DNA from: Xanthobacteraceae bacterium | GTDB taxonomy: Bacteria; Pseudomonadota; Alphaproteobacteria; Rhizobiales; Xanthobacteraceae | Reading direction: 5' to 3' | Assembly: GCA_030040825.1 (NCBI GenBank) | Contig: JASHSY010000164.1 | Coordinates: 1-21,577, forward strand | DNA: 21,577 bases | Part shown: positions 1 through 7,618 of the stretch, in pieces | How the letters are laid out: each line of letters begins with the position of its first letter | Numbering within the stretch: position 1 is the first letter of the stretch | Program-made: the position numbers and the translations under genes | Notes under the pieces: model-generated | What the model saw: the letters and a program-made list of their open reading frames with translations, nothing else | Databases searched by the model: none | Told to the model about the DNA's origin: nothing

Positions 1-330
1 GACAAGCGGAAGCCCGGTGGTCAGCCATTGCGCCAGACCTTTGACCGCAACGACGAGTTCGAGCGGCGCTCGTCCGGTTAGAATGAGATCGAGCGAGCCG
101 TCTTCGTGGTCGGCGGCGAACAGCCGGTCAAGTGCAAGCAGGTTCGCCAGCAATGCCGCGAGCCAAAGGATGGCGGGACCGATCCGCTGCAGCAGCGCCA
201 GATCCGGTCCGAGCGCCAGCGGAGTGAGCGTCACCACCACGAGAAAAAACAGTACGCCGATCAGCGCGCCACCGCCGACGCGGACCGCAACGCGCAAGTC
301 GCGGGCGAGTATAGCGGAGAGCGCGTTCAT
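1..330 (-). CDS. ccmB: CcmB, haem exporter permease of cytochrome c maturation (partial, cut by window edge)
   Basis: CcmB is the membrane subunit of the CcmAB ABC transporter, which acts with CcmC and CcmE to deliver haem to apocytochromes c in the periplasm. Only the first 110 residues are present; the 3' end lies beyond base 1. The reading frame gives MNALSAILARDLRVAVRVGG, then a hydrophobic segment (LIGVLFFLVVVTLTPLALGP, about residues 22-41), then the family hallmark block LLQRIGPAILWLAALLANLL and LDRLFAADHEDGSLDLIL. This is close to my memory of E. coli CcmB (IGPEPQLLARIAPGIIWVAALL...LERLFRDDLQDGSLEQL). The ATG at 328-330 overlaps the ccmA stop by four bases (ATGA), which suggests translational coupling. 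Identification is firm; the C-terminal part cannot be judged. Confidence 0.93.
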   Translation of the reverse strand, partial: MNALSAILARDLRVAVRVGGGALIGVLFFLVVVTLTPLALGPDLALLQRIGPAILWLAALLANLLALDRLFAADHEDGSLDLILTGRAPLELVVAVKGLAQWLTTGLPLV

Positions 331-929
331 TGCGGTTCTCCAAGCCGTAGTTCTTTAGCGCCATCGATGCCGAGCGGGGTGTGGGTCGCCGCAAGGATGA
401 GGCCGCCACCGGCGAGATGGGTGCGCATCAAACCGGCAAGCTGCGTCTGTGCCGTCGCGTCGAGGGTGCTGGTGGGCTCGTCGAGCAACCAGATCGGTCG
501 CTTGACCGCGAGCAATCGGGCGATTGAAAGGCGCCGGCGCTGGCCGGCGGATAAATAAGCCGCGGGCAAATCGGTGAGCGCGGCGAGACCGACCGCCGCC
601 AGTGGCTCGCGGACGTCCGACGATCCGCCCAGAAAGCGCGACCAGAAGTGCAGGTTTTCGCCGACCGACAACGAAGGCTTCAGCGCATCCTGGTGGCCGA
701 GATAATGCGCCTGTTCATTAAGCGTCAATTCGGGGTCGCCGCCCTCCAAATCGAGGCGGCCGTCGCCAATCCGCACGAGGCCGGCGATGAGCCGAAGCAG
801 CGACGATTTGCCCGCGCCATTGCGGCCGCGGATAACCAGCGCTTCGCCGGCCCCCACCGCAAAGCTGATGCCCGCGAAAACCGTGCGGCCGCCCCGCCGG
901 CAGCCTAAATCAGAGGCCGAAAGCCGCAT
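327..929 (-). CDS. ccmA: CcmA, ATP-binding subunit of the haem exporter of cytochrome c maturation
   Basis: CcmA is the cytoplasmic ATPase of the CcmAB complex; ATP hydrolysis releases holo-CcmE from CcmC during c-type cytochrome assembly. The 200-residue protein has all ABC motifs: Walker A GRNGAGKSS at 35-43, Q-loop Gln80 in the family-typical YLGHQDALKPSLSVGENL stretch, signature LSAGQRRRLSIARL from 126, Walker B IWLLDEP from 146, and the switch His183 in ATHTPLG. The length is normal for CcmA (about 200). LSAGQ in place of LSGGQ is usual in this family. It is the first gene of the operon in this window and overlaps ccmB by four bases. It is divergent from acnA across about 250 bases that must hold both promoters. 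No strong ribosome site precedes the ATG. Confidence 0.95.
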   Translation of the reverse strand: MRLSASDLGCRRGGRTVFAGISFAVGAGEALVIRGRNGAGKSSLLRLIAGLVRIGDGRLDLEGGDPELTLNEQAHYLGHQDALKPSLSVGENLHFWSRFLGGSSDVREPLAAVGLAALTDLPAAYLSAGQRRRLSIARLLAVKRPIWLLDEPTSTLDATAQTQLAGLMRTHLAGGGLILAATHTPLGIDGAKELRLGEPQ

Positions 930-1021
930 CAGCTTGGTCCCGAATGAGGGGTAAGGGGCGCACCAGACGGTTCAAACAACCCAGCCATTCCCAGCAGTTT
1001 ATCGACCATTTCTTGCCGATC

Positions 1022-1050
1022 TGGCACAAGTCTTGAAAAGACCCTATAAG
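1022..1050 (+). promoter_or_regulatory. Candidate acnA promoter elements (weak)
   Basis: TGGCAC at 1022-1027 is followed 17 bases later by TATAAG at 1045-1050, a possible but poor sigma-70-type -35/-10 pair. The same TGGCAC, with TTGAA at 1033-1037, also resembles a sigma-54 -24/-12 element (TGGCAC-N5-TTGCA), except that the invariant GC of the -12 box is GA here. Neither reading is strong. The whole 930-1181 interval lies between divergent ccmA and acnA and holds no convincing gene. Confidence 0.25.
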
Positions 1051-1076
1051 CCGACGCGCGGACAAAAGCGCGTCGG
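1051..1076 (+). promoter_or_regulatory. Perfect inverted repeat in the acnA leader
   Basis: CCGACGCGC (1051-1059) and GCGCGTCGG (1068-1076) form a perfect 9-bp inverted repeat around an 8-base centre (GGACAAAA). It starts directly after the candidate TATAAG box and lies about 105 bases before the acnA ATG. No T-run follows it, so it is not a classical intrinsic terminator. It could be an operator half-site pair, or an RNA hairpin in the 5' untranslated region that affects mRNA stability. The repeat is seen; the function is inference. Confidence 0.45.
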
Positions 1077-1181
1077 TATCGCTTGCTTTGTCTGGTCGCC
1101 AGCGTTCCGTTGGCGCTCGTTCCGGCAATAAATTACCTCCGAATTGCGCCGGCGGGCGGCCGGCAGGATGGGAAAATAATC

Positions 1182-3887
1182 ATGGCTTCGCTCGACAGCT
1201 TCAAATGCCTAAGGCCGCTCAAAGTCGGGTCCAAGACCTACGCCTATTACAGCCTGCCGGTTGCCGAGAAGAACGGCTTGAAAGGGATTTCCCGCCTACC
1301 GTTCTCGCTCAAGGTTTTGCTCGAAAACATGCTTCGCAACGAGGACGGCCGATCCGTCACCAAAGAGGACATCCAGGCGGTTGCGCAGTGGCTCAAGACC
1401 AAGACTTCGGAACGCGAGATCGCGTTCCGGCCGGCACGCGTGTTGATGCAGGATTTCACCGGCGTTCCGGCGGTGGTCGATCTCGCCGCCATGCGCGACG
1501 CCATGAAAATGCTGGGCGGCGATCCGAAAAAGATCAATCCGCTGGTGCCGGTCGACCTGGTCATCGATCATTCGGTGGTGGTCAATTTCTTCGGCAGTAA
1601 TACCGCGTTCAAGAAAAACGTCGACGAAGAATACAAACAGAATCAGGAACGCTACCGCTTCCTCAAATGGGCGCAGCGTTCGTTCGAAGATTTCCGCGTG
1701 GTGCCGCCCGGTACCGGCATCTGCCATCAGGTTAACCTCGAATATCTTTCGCACACCGTTTGGACGGTGAAGACCAAGCTGAAATTCGCCGATAAATCGG
1801 TTGCTACCGAGCTTGCTTATCCCGACACGTTGGTCGGCACCGACTCGCACACCACCATGGTCAACGGCTTATCGGTGCTCGGCTGGGGCGTCGGCGGCAT
1901 CGAGGCGGAAGCCGCCATGCTCGGCCAGCCATATTCGATGCTGTTGCCGGAAGTGATCGGCGTACGCTTCAACGGCAAGCTTAAGGAAGGCGTCACCGCT
2001 ACGGATTTGGTGCTGACGGTCACGCAGATGCTGCGCAAGCGCGGGGTGGTCGGCAAGTTCGTCGAGTATTTTGGGCCAGGCCTGGCAAGTCTCTCGATCG
2101 AGGATCGTGCCACGCTCGGCAATATGTCGCCGGAGTATGGCGCGACCTGCGGTTTTTTCCCGATCGACGACGACACCATCCGCTATCTGCGCGACACCGG
2201 GCGCCCCGCCGATCGCATCGCGTTGGTGCTGGCCTACGCCAAGGCGCAGGGCATGTACCACGCCAAGTCGGCGCAAGATCCGGTTTTCACCGACGTGCTC
2301 AAGCTTGAGCTTTCGTCGGTCGAGCCGTCGCTCGCCGGACCGAAGCGGCCGCAAGACCGCGTGCCTCTCAAAGAGGTCAAAAGCGGCTTTGCGCACGCGA
2401 TGGACAAGGAGTTTGGCAAGGGAAGCGAACTGAGCCGGCGCGTTCCGATCGAAGGAAGCAAGGAAACGCTCGGCCACGGCGATGTGGTGATCGCGGCGAT
2501 CACTTCATGCACCAACACGTCCAATCCAAGCGTAATGATCGCCGCCGGATTGGTGGCGCGCAAAGCCGTGGCCAAGGGGCTGACGGTCAAACCATGGGTG
2601 AAGACCTCGCTGGCGCCCGGCTCGAAGGTGGTGGCTGAGTATCTCGACAAATCGGGTTTGCAAAAGGATCTCGACAAGCTTGGATTTAATCTCGTGGGGT
2701 TTGGCTGCACGACCTGCATCGGGAATTCGGGTCCGCTGCCGCCGGAGATTTCCAAGGCGATCAACGACGCGGATCTAGTCGCCGCGGCAGTGCTGTCGGG
2801 AAATCGCAACTTCGAAGGTCGCGTCAACGCCGACGTACGCGCCAACTACCTCGCTTCGCCGCCGCTGGTGGTTGCTTATGCACTCGCCGGTTCGATGCAG
2901 GTCGATATCGGCAGAGCGCCGATCGGTACCGATCAGAAGGGGCGCAAGGTCTATCTGCGCGATATCTGGCCGACGAGCCGCGAGATCAACGAATTCATCC
3001 GCAAGAACATCAACAAACAGATGTTTACGCGCAAATATGGCGACGTGTTCAAAGGCGAGGCCAACTGGCGGAAGATCAGCGTGCAGGGTGCGTTGACGTT
3101 CCCGTGGGATCGCAAGTCGACCTACGTGCAGAACCCGCCCTATTTCGCCGGCATGTCGAAACGGCCGGAGCTTCCGACCGACGTCATTGACGCGCGCGTG
3201 CTCGGCCTGTTCCTCGACTCGATCACCACCGACCACATCTCGCCGGCCGGTTCGATCAAGGCAGATTCACCGGCCGGCAAATATCTGATCGATCACAAGG
3301 TCAAGCCGATCGATTTCAACCAATACGGCACCCGGCGCGGCAACCACGAAGTGATGATGCGGGGCACCTTCGCCAACATCCGGCTGAAAAACCAGATGGT
3401 GCCCGGTGTCGAGGGCGGCTACACGGTGCACTTTCCATCTCGCCAGCGCATGACGATCTATGACGCCGCCATGCGCTACAAGACCGAGCAGGTACCGCTG
3501 GTCGTTTTTGCCGGCAAAGAATACGGCACCGGTTCCTCACGCGATTGGGCGGCCAAGGGCACTGTGCTGCTCGGCGTGCGCGCGGTGATCGCGCAGTCGT
3601 TCGAACGCATCCATCGCTCCAATCTGATCGGTATGGGGGTGGTGCCGCTGGTCTTCGAAGAGGGCACATCGTGGCAGACGTTGGGCCTGAAAGGCGACGA
3701 ACAAGTCACCATTCGCGGCCTGCACAACGATCTCAAGCCGCATCAGCGCCTGATCGCCGAGATCATTGCCGCAGACGGCGGCCTCAAGCGGGTCCCGCTG
3801 CTATGCCGTATCGATACCGTCGACGAACTCGATTATTATCGTAATGGCGGTATCTTGCAGTATGTCCTTCGTCATCTCGCGGCCTAG
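1182..3887 (+). CDS. acnA: Aconitate hydratase A (AcnA/IRP1-type aconitase)
   Basis: This enzyme isomerises citrate to isocitrate through cis-aconitate in the TCA cycle, using a [4Fe-4S] cluster. The ATG at 1182 gives MASLDSFKCLRPLKVGSKTY, the usual rhizobial N-terminus, and AGGA lies upstream at about 1165. The frame stays open back to 1083, but that extension is not family-like. The protein has 901 residues, normal for the AcnA/IRP1 group. The cluster ligands are Cys443 (ITSCTNTSNPSVM), Cys509 and Cys512 (GFGCTTCIGNSGP), with the same spacing as Cys437/503/506 of human IRP1. Other hallmarks are DLVIDHSVVV, GTDSHTTMVNGLSVLGWGVG and, in the C-terminal swivel domain, YGTGSSRDWAAKG. It is probably monocistronic: a hairpin follows the stop by about 15 bases. 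It neighbours ccmA, a layout I know from other Rhizobiales. Confidence 0.98.
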   Translation: MASLDSFKCLRPLKVGSKTYAYYSLPVAEKNGLKGISRLPFSLKVLLENMLRNEDGRSVTKEDIQAVAQWLKTKTSEREIAFRPARVLMQDFTGVPAVVDLAAMRDAMKMLGGDPKKINPLVPVDLVIDHSVVVNFFGSNTAFKKNVDEEYKQNQERYRFLKWAQRSFEDFRVVPPGTGICHQVNLEYLSHTVWTVKTKLKFADKSVATELAYPDTLVGTDSHTTMVNGLSVLGWGVGGIEAEAAMLGQPYSMLLPEVIGVRFNGKLKEGVTATDLVLTVTQMLRKRGVVGKFVEYFGPGLASLSIEDRATLGNMSPEYGATCGFFPIDDDTIRYLRDTGRPADRIALVLAYAKAQGMYHAKSAQDPVFTDVLKLELSSVEPSLAGPKRPQDRVPLKEVKSGFAHAMDKEFGKGSELSRRVPIEGSKETLGHGDVVIAAITSCTNTSNPSVMIAAGLVARKAVAKGLTVKPWVKTSLAPGSKVVAEYLDKSGLQKDLDKLGFNLVGFGCTTCIGNSGPLPPEISKAINDADLVAAAVLSGNRNFEGRVNADVRANYLASPPLVVAYALAGSMQVDIGRAPIGTDQKGRKVYLRDIWPTSREINEFIRKNINKQMFTRKYGDVFKGEANWRKISVQGALTFPWDRKSTYVQNPPYFAGMSKRPELPTDVIDARVLGLFLDSITTDHISPAGSIKADSPAGKYLIDHKVKPIDFNQYGTRRGNHEVMMRGTFANIRLKNQMVPGVEGGYTVHFPSRQRMTIYDAAMRYKTEQVPLVVFAGKEYGTGSSRDWAAKGTVLLGVRAVIAQSFERIHRSNLIGMGVVPLVFEEGTSWQTLGLKGDEQVTIRGLHNDLKPHQRLIAEIIAADGGLKRVPLLCRIDTVDELDYYRNGGILQYVLRHLAA

Positions 3888-3901
3888 TTTGCACCGTTGC
3901 G

Positions 3902-3932
3902 GGCTCACCGCGAATTGAGTGGCGGGTGAGCC
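3902..3932 (+). terminator. Hairpin after acnA, possible terminator without T-tract
   Basis: GGCTCACC (3902-3909) and GGTGAGCC (3925-3932) are exact reverse complements. An inner GC/GC pair with one bulged G can extend the stem. It begins 15 bases after the acnA stop. It lacks a T-run, so it is more likely a 3'-end stabiliser or weak terminator than a full intrinsic terminator. Confidence 0.45.
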
Positions 3933-3995
3933 GGACGCCCGGTATCAATTCGGCCACCAATCCTCCTGTTGGGGGCAGGCAGGGTGGAGATACGA

Positions 3996-4757
3996 ATGCA
4001 ACGTCGCCGCCTGCTGTCGGCATCTCTGATCGCCGGGTTGATGGTCGCAAGCTGCGCGCTCGCCAACGCGGGCGAGCCCCGCGCGTTAATCGAATTGTTC
4101 ACCAGCCAAGGGTGCTCGTCCTGTCCGCCCGCCGACAAGCTTCTCGGTGAGCTCGCCAACGATCCGTCGGTGGTCGCGCTCAGCTTGCCAATCGATTACT
4201 GGGACTATCTCGGCTGGAAGGATACGCTTGCCAGTCCCGGGCATTCAGCGCGGCAACGCGCTTACGCCCGCGTGCGAGGCGATCGGGAGGTTTACACGCC
4301 GCAGATCGTGGTCAACGGTGCCGTCCATGTTTTGGGCAGCGACAAGGCTGCCGTCGAGCACGCAATCGCCCAGACCGACCGTAACGCCGCTGTCATGTCG
4401 GTGCCGGTGCTGATGTCGATCGGCGGCGGTAATTTGAATGTCAAAGTCGGGGCCGGCAGCGATCATGCTGGCGCTGAGGTTTGGCTCTGCCCCGTTACAC
4501 GCGCTGTTCCGGTTGCGATCGGCCGTGGCGAAAACAGCGGACGCAAGATCACGTATCACGACGTGGTGCGGAGCTGGTCGAAGCTTGGCGATTACAACGG
4601 CAGCGATGAGAGCTTTACCGTTCCGCTTGTCGAGATCACTGCCAAGGACGGCGATGCGGTTGCGATCATGGTTCAGCAAGGGACCAAGGAGAAGCCGGGC
4701 ATTATCCTCGGCACCGCGCTGCTGCCTGTTAGCCGGCAAGCGACCGAACTAAGATAA
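3996..4757 (+). CDS. Exported DUF1223 protein with thioredoxin-like CxxC motif
   Basis: This matches the DUF1223 family (secreted, thioredoxin-like fold, function not established). Translation from ATG 3996, with GGAGA five bases upstream at 3986-3990, gives 253 residues. The frame also has a TTG at 3969, which would break the signal peptide. Residues 1-26 form an export signal: MQRRR, then a hydrophobic core. It offers both a signal peptidase I site (ANA before GEP, after residue 25) and a lipobox-like VASC with Cys20, so secreted or lipoprotein fates are both possible. The family core is LIELFTSQGCSSCPPADKLL, with Cys40 and Cys43, followed by LPIDYWDYLGWKDTLASP, and YTPQIVVNG, whose Pro102 sits where thioredoxins have their cis-proline. 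A redox or thiol role in the periplasm is inference. The gene ends 20 bases before a strong terminator. Confidence 0.88.
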   Translation: MQRRRLLSASLIAGLMVASCALANAGEPRALIELFTSQGCSSCPPADKLLGELANDPSVVALSLPIDYWDYLGWKDTLASPGHSARQRAYARVRGDREVYTPQIVVNGAVHVLGSDKAAVEHAIAQTDRNAAVMSVPVLMSIGGGNLNVKVGAGSDHAGAEVWLCPVTRAVPVAIGRGENSGRKITYHDVVRSWSKLGDYNGSDESFTVPLVEITAKDGDAVAIMVQQGTKEKPGIILGTALLPVSRQATELR

Positions 4758-4777
4758 TCGCCGGCCCCGCGCAAAAC

Positions 4778-4804
4778 AAAAGGCCGGCTCACCGCCGGCC
4801 TTTT
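4778..4804. terminator. Rho-independent terminator after the DUF1223 gene
   Basis: The arms AAAAGGCCGGC (4778-4788) and GCCGGCCTTTT (4794-4804) are a perfect 11-bp inverted repeat around the 5-base loop TCACC, ending in TTTTA. It starts 20 bases after the DUF1223 stop. The A-run on the left makes it symmetric, so it could also stop transcription coming from the right. Confidence 0.92.
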
Positions 4805-5131
4805 ACACATACGCATCGGGAATTGACCCTACGCGGAACTCTGGCCCGATCCGTCCACACCCCGGGGGGCTGGGGGGCTGAGGAATCCGGAATGCGATCC
4901 AGATCGGGCCCTGAGGCAACGATGCCGATTTGCCAGCCCAGCTTGGCGTGTGCTTGACCGAAATGGGGCCGCTTTATGATTGGCCTAACGAATCCGTGAT
5001 TCTGCCGGACAAAAACGCCGCAGGTATGCGGTTCGAACGGCGGTTGCCGCCCCGCCAAGCCCCCTTGCCCGCGCATTCGTCCGGCGCGATCATGACGCGA
5101 TAATGAAGCTTGAGTGACCAGGAGGCGCCGC
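4805..5131. other. 327-base stretch without a convincing gene, upstream of the DUF2794 gene
   Basis: This lies between the terminator and the DUF2794 start. It contains a G-rich patch (4862-4880) and a candidate promoter at 4953-4980. A 46-codon frame (4963-5103) has no ribosome site. A minus-strand frame (4789-5235) runs through the terminator hairpin and into the DUF2794 gene and has no recognisable motif. I see no tRNA or known RNA. It could hold a long 5' leader, a small RNA or a decayed gene. Confidence 0.4.
4953..4980 (+). promoter_or_regulatory. Candidate promoter for the DUF2794 gene
   Basis: CTTGAC (4953-4958) matches the alphaproteobacterial -35 consensus, and TATGAT (4975-4980) follows after 16 bases as a fair -10 box. 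If it is used, the 5' leader of the DUF2794 mRNA would be about 145 bases. Confidence 0.4.
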
Positions 5132-5497
5132 ATGGGCTTCGGCGAAATCGAACCGAGCGCGTGGCGCGGGGGCGAGGTTCGCGCGCCCGCCCCCGCAAGC
5201 GAGGTTACCTTCAGCCGGCGTGAGCTTGACCGCATTCTCAGTCTCTACGGCCGCAAGGTTGCTGCCGGCGAATGGCGCGATTATGCCATCGATTTCCTCA
5301 AGGACCGGGCGGTGTTTTCGGTTTTCCGCCGGGCCAGCGAGTTTCCGATTTATCGCATCGAGAAGAATCCGCGCCTCGGCCGCCGTCAGGGCGCTTACAG
5401 CGTTATCTCGGCTACCGGTCATATTGTTCGCCGCGGCCAAGAGCTCGACCGCGTTCTTCGTGCGCTTGATCGCTCGCTGAGCGTCGTCGCCGGCTGA
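5132..5497 (+). CDS. DUF2794 family protein, function unknown
   Basis: A small cytoplasmic protein of 121 residues that I recognise as DUF2794, a family conserved in alphaproteobacteria with no assigned role. The start is the ATG at 5132, because a near-perfect ribosome site AGGAGG lies at 5120-5125, six bases upstream; the GTG at 5114 in the same frame would lie before that site. The N-terminal 30 residues are low in structure (PAPAPASE). The conserved block begins with FSRRELDRILSLYGRKVAAG and continues EWRDYAIDFLKDRAVFSVFR, ASEFPIYRIEKNPRL, RRQGAYSVISATGHIVRRGQ and ELDRVLRALD. There is no signal peptide, membrane segment or catalytic motif. The block is rich in Arg, Asp and aromatic residues, which would suit a protein or nucleic-acid partner, but this is only inference. 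An MFS gene follows 81 bases later on the same strand. Confidence 0.88.
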   Translation: MGFGEIEPSAWRGGEVRAPAPASEVTFSRRELDRILSLYGRKVAAGEWRDYAIDFLKDRAVFSVFRRASEFPIYRIEKNPRLGRRQGAYSVISATGHIVRRGQELDRVLRALDRSLSVVAG

Positions 5498-5578
5498 ACG
5501 GTTGCCGGGCACTTGCCGCTTTGGCCGAACCGCCGACGCCGCGCGGCAGCGGTGCCGTGCACGAAATGACGGGTCGCC

Positions 5579-6778
5579 TTGACTGACCAGCGTACGGATG
5601 AAACGCCAATCCAATCACGCCGCGCCGTGGTCGCCGCGCTCGGCACCGCACAGACGCTGGCTTGGGGATCAAGCTATTATTTGCCCGCGATCCTTGCGGA
5701 TCCGATCGCCAAAAGCGTCGGCGTCCCCGCTTCATGGGTATTTGGTGCGTTTTCCGTAGCTTTACTCATCGCCGCCTTCGCCGGCCCGGCGGTCGGCCGC
5801 ATCATCGACCGTCATGGCGGACGCGGGGTGTTGATGCTGTCGAACGTCGTTTTGGCGGGCGGGCTCATCGCGCTGGCCGCCGCGAACGGCGCAATCATGC
5901 TGTTCGGCGCGTGGGCGGTGCTCGGCTTCGGCATGGCGCTTGGGCTCTACGACGCCGGGTTTGCCGCGCTGACCGCGCTTTACGGCCATAACGCGCGCGG
6001 GCCTATCACCGGAATTACCCTCTATGCCGGCTTTGCCTCAACGGTGAGTTGGCCGCTCTCGACCGTGCTCAACGGCGCGTTCGGCTGGCGCGAGACGATT
6101 CTGGTCTGGGCAGCGATCAATCTCGTCATCGGCCTGCCGCTCAATTGGCTGTTGCCGAAGCCGGCACGTCGCGCTGCCCGTGCGCCCGCCGCCGGCCATG
6201 CGATCGGCTGGCGGCCCTACAAGGAAATGTTTCTGCTTGCTTTTGTGTTCGCCGCCGCCTGGTTCGTCACCGGCGCTATGGCCTCGCATCTACCCGGCTT
6301 GCTCGAACGCGCCGGCACGACGCACGTACAGGCGATCGCCGCCGCGGCGCTGGTTGGCCCGGCGCAGGTGGCGGCACGCTTGGCCGAGTTCTTCCTGCTG
6401 CGCCGTGCGCATCCACTTTTTTCCGCCAGAGTTGCCGCGCTGCTGCATCCGACCGGCGCGGTGATCTTTGCGGCTATCGGTCCAGCCGCCGCGATACCGT
6501 TCACGATTCTCTACGGCGCCGGGAACGGCCTGTTGACGATCGCACGCGGTACCGTTCCGCTGGCGGTATTCGGCCCGCGCGGCTATGGCGAGCGCACCGG
6601 GCTACTCGGTGCACCAGCACGCGCGTCGCAGGCGCTGGCGCCCCTGCTGTTTGGTCTACTGCTCGACCGGATGGGTGCGGCCGTGATTGTCGTCTCGGCA
6701 GGCTTGTGCCTCGCGTCGTTTGCCGCGTTGTTCTGGCTGCGGGCTTCGGGCGTAGATCAATCGGGCGATGTCATTTGA
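5579..6778 (+). CDS. Major facilitator superfamily (MFS) transporter
   Basis: An inner-membrane secondary transporter of 399 residues, the standard MFS length. It has about 12 hydrophobic segments in two halves, separated by the basic loop LLPKPARRAARAPAAGHAIG (about residues 195-214). The first segments read TLAWGSSYYLPAILADPIAK and WVFGAFSVALLIAAFAGPAV, followed by the cytoplasmic loop GRIIDRHGGRGVLMLSN, which corresponds to the MFS loop 2-3 signature. The substrate cannot be told from sequence. The start is uncertain: TTG at 5579 follows only a weak GACGGG, no in-frame ATG lies nearby, and the ATG at 5566 is in another frame that stops at once. It may be cotranscribed with the DUF2794 gene, 81 bases upstream. 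A perfect terminator follows. Confidence 0.88.
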   Translation: MTDQRTDETPIQSRRAVVAALGTAQTLAWGSSYYLPAILADPIAKSVGVPASWVFGAFSVALLIAAFAGPAVGRIIDRHGGRGVLMLSNVVLAGGLIALAAANGAIMLFGAWAVLGFGMALGLYDAGFAALTALYGHNARGPITGITLYAGFASTVSWPLSTVLNGAFGWRETILVWAAINLVIGLPLNWLLPKPARRAARAPAAGHAIGWRPYKEMFLLAFVFAAAWFVTGAMASHLPGLLERAGTTHVQAIAAAALVGPAQVAARLAEFFLLRRAHPLFSARVAALLHPTGAVIFAAIGPAAAIPFTILYGAGNGLLTIARGTVPLAVFGPRGYGERTGLLGAPARASQALAPLLFGLLLDRMGAAVIVVSAGLCLASFAALFWLRASGVDQSGDVI

Positions 6779-6791
6779 CGTGCGAAAACAA

Positions 6792-6819
6792 AACGCCCCG
6801 GGTTTGATCCCGGGGCGTT
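6792..6819. terminator. Bidirectional terminator between the convergent MFS and BI-1 genes
   Basis: AACGCCCCGGG (6792-6802) and CCCGGGGCGTT (6809-6819) are a perfect 11-bp inverted repeat with the 6-base loop TTTGAT. It is placed 14 bases after the MFS stop and 22 bases beyond the stop of the opposite gene. A-rich sequence on the left (AAAACAAAA) gives a U-rich tail to transcripts from the right, so it should work best for the minus-strand gene. Confidence 0.88.
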
Positions 6820-6841
6820 GGTCGAAGCCGTCCTCGTTCGT

Positions 6842-7597
6842 TTAGCGGCGATCGCCAAAGATGCGCAGCAGCATCAGGAACAGGTTGATGAAATCGAGGT
6901 AGAGCCGCAACGCGCCCATCACCGCCTTACGGCCGGCGATGGTGCCGTCATCGTGCACGTCATACATTTCCTTAATGCTCTGTGTATCGTACGCGGTCAA
7001 TCCGACGAAGATGATCACTCCGATCACCGAGATCGCCCAGTAAAGCGCACTTGAATGCAGGAAGATGTTGACGAGGCTTGCAATGATGACGCCGATCAAG
7101 CCCATGAACATGAACGAACCGACCGCGGTGAGATCGCGCTTGGTCGTATAGCCGTAAAGACTCATGGCTCCGAAGGTTGCCGCCGAGATGAAGAATACCC
7201 GCGTAATCGATGCCCCGGTGTAGACCAGAAAGATCGAGGCGAGCGAAAGTCCAAGCAAGCCGGCATAGACGAAGAATAGGGTTAGTGCCGTACTCGCGGA
7301 CAGCCGGTTGATGCCGAACGACAGCAACATCACCAGCCCGAGCGGCGCCAGCACGAAGACCCACATCAGCGGGCTCTGGAACATGGCATGGCCAAACGCC
7401 GTCAGTGCCAGGCCACCGCCGGTCTGGGTTACGGCCGCGGAGAAGGTGAGGTAGGCGACCACTCCGGTCAGCGCCACGCCGGCGGTCATGTAGTTGTAGA
7501 CGCGGATCATGTATGCGCGCAGGCCCGCATCGATCGCCACCTGATCGGCGCGCAAACCGCTACGGGCGGTCGCAATATTCCGGTTGAAGTCCGACAT
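6842..7597 (-). CDS. Bax inhibitor-1 family membrane protein (YbhL/YccA-like)
   Basis: A BI-1 (UPF0005/LFG) family inner-membrane protein of 251 residues. Family members include YccA, a substrate and modulator of the FtsH protease, and BsYetJ, a pH-sensitive calcium leak. Six or seven hydrophobic segments lie at about 36-56, 75-95, 104-127, 129-147, 157-180, 185-203 and 228-246. Hallmarks are FFISAATFGAMSLYGYTTKRDLT and the late motif VGLTAYDTQSIKEMY, with Asp204. A second membrane acid, Asp235 in LYLDFINLFL, could form the acidic pair described for YetJ; that equivalence is inferred. The start is the ATG at 7597 (MSDFNRN), preceded by AGGGGTGA; the upstream in-frame extension adds no family-like sequence. 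The gene is single, 157 bases downstream of the ABC permease stop on the same strand. Confidence 0.93.
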   Translation of the reverse strand: MSDFNRNIATARSGLRADQVAIDAGLRAYMIRVYNYMTAGVALTGVVAYLTFSAAVTQTGGGLALTAFGHAMFQSPLMWVFVLAPLGLVMLLSFGINRLSASTALTLFFVYAGLLGLSLASIFLVYTGASITRVFFISAATFGAMSLYGYTTKRDLTAVGSFMFMGLIGVIIASLVNIFLHSSALYWAISVIGVIIFVGLTAYDTQSIKEMYDVHDDGTIAGRKAVMGALRLYLDFINLFLMLLRIFGDRR

Positions 7598-7618
7598 GGA
7601 AATCACCCCTAAAGCTAT

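Noticed and set aside
1022..1037. True sigma-54 promoter for acnA
   Set aside because: The -12 element has GA in place of the nearly invariant GC, so it is reported only as a weak lookalike.
1083..1181. 33-codon N-terminal extension of acnA
   Set aside because: Contains the leader region just after the palindrome, does not resemble aconitase, and the ATG at 1182 gives the family N-terminus.
4963..5103. 46-codon plus-strand frame upstream of the DUF2794 gene
   Set aside because: No ribosome site, and its ATG lies inside the candidate promoter. The residues look fairly natural, so it was kept only as part of the unexplained stretch.
4789..5235. 148-codon minus-strand frame between the DUF1223 and DUF2794 genes
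   Set aside because: It ends within the terminator hairpin, begins inside the DUF2794 gene and shows no family resemblance.
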